NCBI GenBank assembly: GCA_038496675.1
Contig: CM076669.1
Location: forward strand, 9,394,339 to 9,458,338
Reading direction: 5' to 3'
Origin: Rachycentron canadum
Lineage: Eukaryota; Chordata; Actinopteri; Carangiformes; Rachycentridae
DNA length: 64,000 bases
The notes beneath the pieces are model-generated. The model was given only the letters and a program-made list of their open reading frames with translations. It did no database searches and was not told the DNA's origin. The position numbers and the translations under genes are program-made. This document shows, piece after piece, positions 60,481-64,000 of the stretch; the stretch's first letter is position 1, and each line of letters starts with the position of its first letter.

Positions 60481-62030
60481 CATTAGACAAACAAGGCCAA
60501 ATATGAGGATAAAAGATGTAAACTTTAATGAAAAACAATCCCAATATATTCCCATATATTCAATCAACAATCTTGGGCCACAACTTGTCTTATTTAGCCT
60601 ATACAATATATATTTACATTTTGGAATATATGCCGAATTTACTATTAGCAATTCCTGCTGGCTTTATACTATTGGATGTACTAACATCTACTAATGAATT
60701 ACTTCTACATTAAAGAAAACTTAAAAACCTAAATATTATCAGGCAGATTTTGCTGTTAAAAGAGTCTAAGTGGGTTTTATGCAAAAGGACCATTAGGGTG
60801 ATAATTGCATCCTCAAAGTATAAGTCACACTGAATCCATAAATATATGTGTGATGTCTGTGAGTTATGACTCAGATTTTTGACACATATTGTGGCAACTG
60901 GGTGCCAAGAGTTTTCTACATGAGCTGCAGGCTACAGTCACTTCCACAGCTGCTGACTGTGTGTAGACCACCTGCATAGACCTGTCACTTTCCTCTCACA
61001 TGATATTTACCCCATGTCTCTCGCTTTGTGCACCCCCCCATCTCCCTTTGAAAACCTCTGGGTAATATCCCCAAATTTTCATGGGTGGAAACCATCCTAA
61101 TGGTACAAAAATTGCCCAAACAACCTGCGCAAATAATTTTTTAATATCCATTAAAAGAAAGAAATGCCTAAAGTGGAAACATTGGCTTCGTCGGTAAAGG
61201 TCAGGGGTGCTGTTTCACACATTTGAGGAAACTCAATGAACCACAACAAAATAAATCAATGTGACAAAAAGATAAAATGTTTTTATTAAAACTAGACACA
61301 TAACCATACTGGATAGAGAGAGTTCTGTCTTAGCCCTGTTCTTCTCTTATATAATCTTTGTTGATATATAATCTAAACAGTAATATGGAATGAGTTTTAT
61401 TTACATGACTCCCAATATTTACAAAGACCAGGCATCAAGTTTACATTGTGAAATAAACCAATATATAATTTTGGAATAAAACTCCTAACTCCTAGTAAAC
61501 ACTTTCCAGTGTGCGGGTCCTGCCTCGATCTCATTTTCTCTCCTTGTCGAGTTCATTTATTTCAAATGAGAGAATCCATTACCGCGGCATCATTCCCATG
61601 CAGATCCACTGTCTTCCAGAGCAAGTGGTGAAATCATGCGTGCTGAAAACACTTCATCAGGGATCCAAAGTTACAACGGAAATTCATGTTGGAATCACAA
61701 GTTGAGTTTCACGCAAGTGTTTGAACCATGATATCCTTTCGTAGAACACTGTTTGCATAGTGATTTAGTCATTGATAGATATGCAATCGCAGTATCAATA
61801 ATACAACATATAGGCTAAAATTTTTAATCAATGTACTGGTTCAGTCAATTATTATTTACACATTTTTGTGTTGTTTCTACTAATGTCAACACCTCATTTC
61901 ACAGTGGATATTCTGTTTTCTCAAACAGGGGTGTGACTGCACTAATAATGTGAGAGTGTGCCAGGGTCCTGGTATTGTGCATGCTGGCTCACTGGCATAG
62001 CTTCCTGGCACACCACAACTGCCATGAATG
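60481..62030. other. A+T-rich stretch upstream of the promoter block
   Basis: No gene supported. 61500-61710 has a 64-codon plus-strand frame and a balanced composition but no recognised domain. Phrases near 61060-61240 look repeat-like but were not assigned. Confidence 0.45.
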
Positions 62031-62033
62031 TTG

Positions 62034-62225
62034 GCTCAGTAGTTAGCGCTGGCAACTCACAGAAACTCCAAATCTCCCCAGGGTGCATTGCTTTGCCCCA
62101 ACATCAACCTCCTGAACATGCAAAATAAGAAATGGAGTTGATCCCCAGGTGCTATACTAGAGCTGCTCCATAAGAGTCAGGGTGGATCAAAGCAGAGGAA
62201 ATATTACCACAGAGGGGTGAGCAGG
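62034..62225 (+). mobile_element. tRNA-derived SINE, diverged
   Basis: 'ggctcagtagttagcgctgg' is tRNA-head-like. Further on, 'gatccccaggtgctatacta' and 'gagctgctccata', then 'gtggatcaaagcagagga' and 'accacagaggg', follow the layout of a fish SINE body in the correct order. Retroposon origin is likely. The internal B-box is poorly preserved. Confidence 0.55.
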
Positions 62226-62600
62226 CCTTTCTCACAGCAGTATTGGTGTAACTGTGGAAGCGCTGGTGTAACTAACAACATTAATGCTGGTTACATTTCA
62301 CTTTAATATTATTAGTTACACCTGTGTGTGACAAGCCCAAATGCCCAATGTACGAAGGCTCTGTAAAGTATAACATAACACACATGTGACAAAGCTGTCA
62401 TTAATGTTATGACAAGTTAAAATAGAGTTTTTTTTTCTTTCTCTTGTCCAGCTGTGATGTGTGAAACCGCTGCCCGAGCGTAATGGTCCCACTTGTCCCT
62501 TATCTGAGCTTCTTTTCAGCCACAACCCTGATGAAAGGCAGGGGAGAGATAGAATCTCATTCCACTTTAATGCACTCTATACACTGGCCCTCTCTCTCCT

Positions 62601-62631
<31 letters not shown>

Positions 62632-62661
62632 CACATAAACACATACACACAAACACACACA
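62601..62661. repeat. (CA)n microsatellite, interrupted
   Basis: CA units with TAAACA and TACA interruptions. Confidence 0.95.
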
Positions 62662-64000
62662 ATACTCACAGACAGTCTCTCTTTTATTCCCTCCATCTCT
62701 CTCTTACACACACACACTAACACTTATACATCCAATTAATGCCTTTAAGGAAACCATCTCTACCAAGCACACACACACAAATTCATGGTCAAGTGAACAC
62801 AAATAAATCTACACATTGACACAGTCAGCAGTTTCATTAAATGTATTTCCAAAGGTTTCTTGTTTCTCATCAGAGATCTTGATTAAACTTTAAATTACCT
62901 TCCTACCTGATTAGTTACCTTAGGTGTAAGTAGCCTACATATGCTGTTGCAATCTGTGTGAATTTAGGTGAACCTGGTAAAATACTTTTTTCCAAGTACT
63001 AAACACGCTCACTGCTCCTTTGCACACACTCACACACTCTTCATATTTTCCCTGTACATTGTCGTGTTGCTGTTATTTTGCCTACCTTCACTGTATGTAT
63101 GACAGCTCTAAGGTTTCTCCTTGATTTGTGATTTTTGGGTTCTACCTTTCAAAATAAAATCACCATGACCAGCATAAGGAGGGGTGTCATCTTTACAAAA
63201 AAAGGTTAAACTTTACATTAACATGTTTTCAAGCACATTAATACATGGGAAAAAATTGTCTAATCAGCTTTCCTTCGGTTCATCATTTTCAAAGCCAGGT
63301 CAAAGGATTTACTCTATTCTGTCACGAACAAATCTAATTTAGTCTCACAAATTATATATATGGCTGTAATAGATTAATCATCTCCAGGCAACAATTAACA
63401 AATGAAAGCAATAAATAATTTCAGAAGGACAATTAAGTCTCCATTCATTAACCATTTGCTCATTAAGTCTGCCTTCGTTAGCGGAGGGTGGGTGATCTGG
63501 TCCTGATCGTCTTCAGCGACTGACTGTGATGTTCCCCAAATGCAGATGATGCGGAGCGAAGCGAAGCGACGCAAGCAAGCACACGCACCCACACAAACAC
63601 ACACATGTGCGCACGCGCTAAAGGCACAATCAAGGAGCTTTCACACGCACAAGTCGAAAAACGAAGACCCACTCATGTCCTAATGAGTTTTCCTGCTTGC
63701 TGTTCAGTGTGCTCTCTGGCTTCATTATCATCACCCTCTTAATGCATAATGCCTCCATGAAGGAAATCAACACCACATCATTACACTCTAGAGGATGCCA
63801 CAGTCTCTGTTGCCTGTTTTTTTTTTGTTTTGTTTTGTTTTGGTTTTTTTTGCCTTTTTATCTTCTACTTCCTGTGTCTTTATCCATTTCTTTCCTTCTT
63901 GGTCCTTTTGTCTTTGTCCCCCCGTTTCTCATGAAACCCTTCCTCTCTTTCTCCTCATGTTCTCTTTGTTTTCTGTCTTTCTCTTCCTTATAAAATCTCC
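62662..64000. other. Non-coding stretch with possible conserved blocks
   Basis: 63310-63480 is an AT-rich, non-repetitive block with many ATTA/TAAT cores. 63480-63560 is balanced and then becomes a CpG-containing GCGAAGC repeat. 63680-63800 includes CTTAATGCATAATGCCTCC. Together these resemble a cluster of conserved non-coding elements, but that is unproven. 63816-63851 is a TTTTG-type tract and the window ends in a pyrimidine-rich stretch. Confidence 0.3.

Overview
The window looks like nuclear DNA from a ray-finned (teleost) fish, probably a percomorph; the percomorph part is inference. The signs are very dense (CA)n/(GT)n microsatellites, long A/T homopolymers, a decayed Tc1-like transposase of the teleost type, tRNA-derived SINEs with the teleost 'tgtaaagcgctttga' tail, and several other dispersed fish repeats recognised from memory. 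There are no bacterial-type genes, operons, CRISPR arrays or rRNA genes. Two runs of exactly 400 N (16589-16988 and 53601-54000) mark assembly gaps.

Layout. From 1 to about 58 kb the sequence is non-coding in appearance: A+T-rich unique DNA, pyrimidine- or purine-rich stretches, microsatellites and repeat fragments. The fragments are Tc1-type inverted-repeat hairpins near 1.1 kb, a possible dispersed repeat at 2.7-3.3 kb, SINEs at 15.2, 42.4, 48.7 and 62.0 kb, and other teleost repeats at 19.6, 31.4, 36.5 and 49.2 kb. At about 59.4-59.7 kb there is a CpG-rich, CCAAT-bearing block. On the minus strand it contains an ATG in strong context opening a 32-codon frame that ends at a GTGAGT donor. 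This is the best gene signal in the window: a promoter plus first coding exon, transcribed toward lower coordinates. A Tc1-like transposase relic lies just upstream of it on the same strand, at 59.83-60.48 kb.

If that gene is real, most of the window is probably its intron 1 and later introns. Minus-strand exon candidates with splice signals and an open frame lie at 58338-58403 (66 nt, phase-compatible with exon 1), 54814-54835 (22 nt), 27017-27136 (120 nt, frame-preserving), 19317-19349 (33 nt) and 13288-13323 (36 nt). All are tentative. An equally good splice pair near 38.77-38.80 kb encloses stops in all three frames, which shows how often such pairs arise by chance. I could not identify the gene from the short peptides, and no complete protein-coding gene can be annotated.

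Several non-repetitive blocks with homeodomain-like AT cores could be conserved non-coding elements, but only a cross-species alignment can show that. I found no clear evidence of a new biological system. The most useful leads are the CpG promoter/exon 1 and its candidate downstream exons, especially 58338-58403 and 27017-27136.
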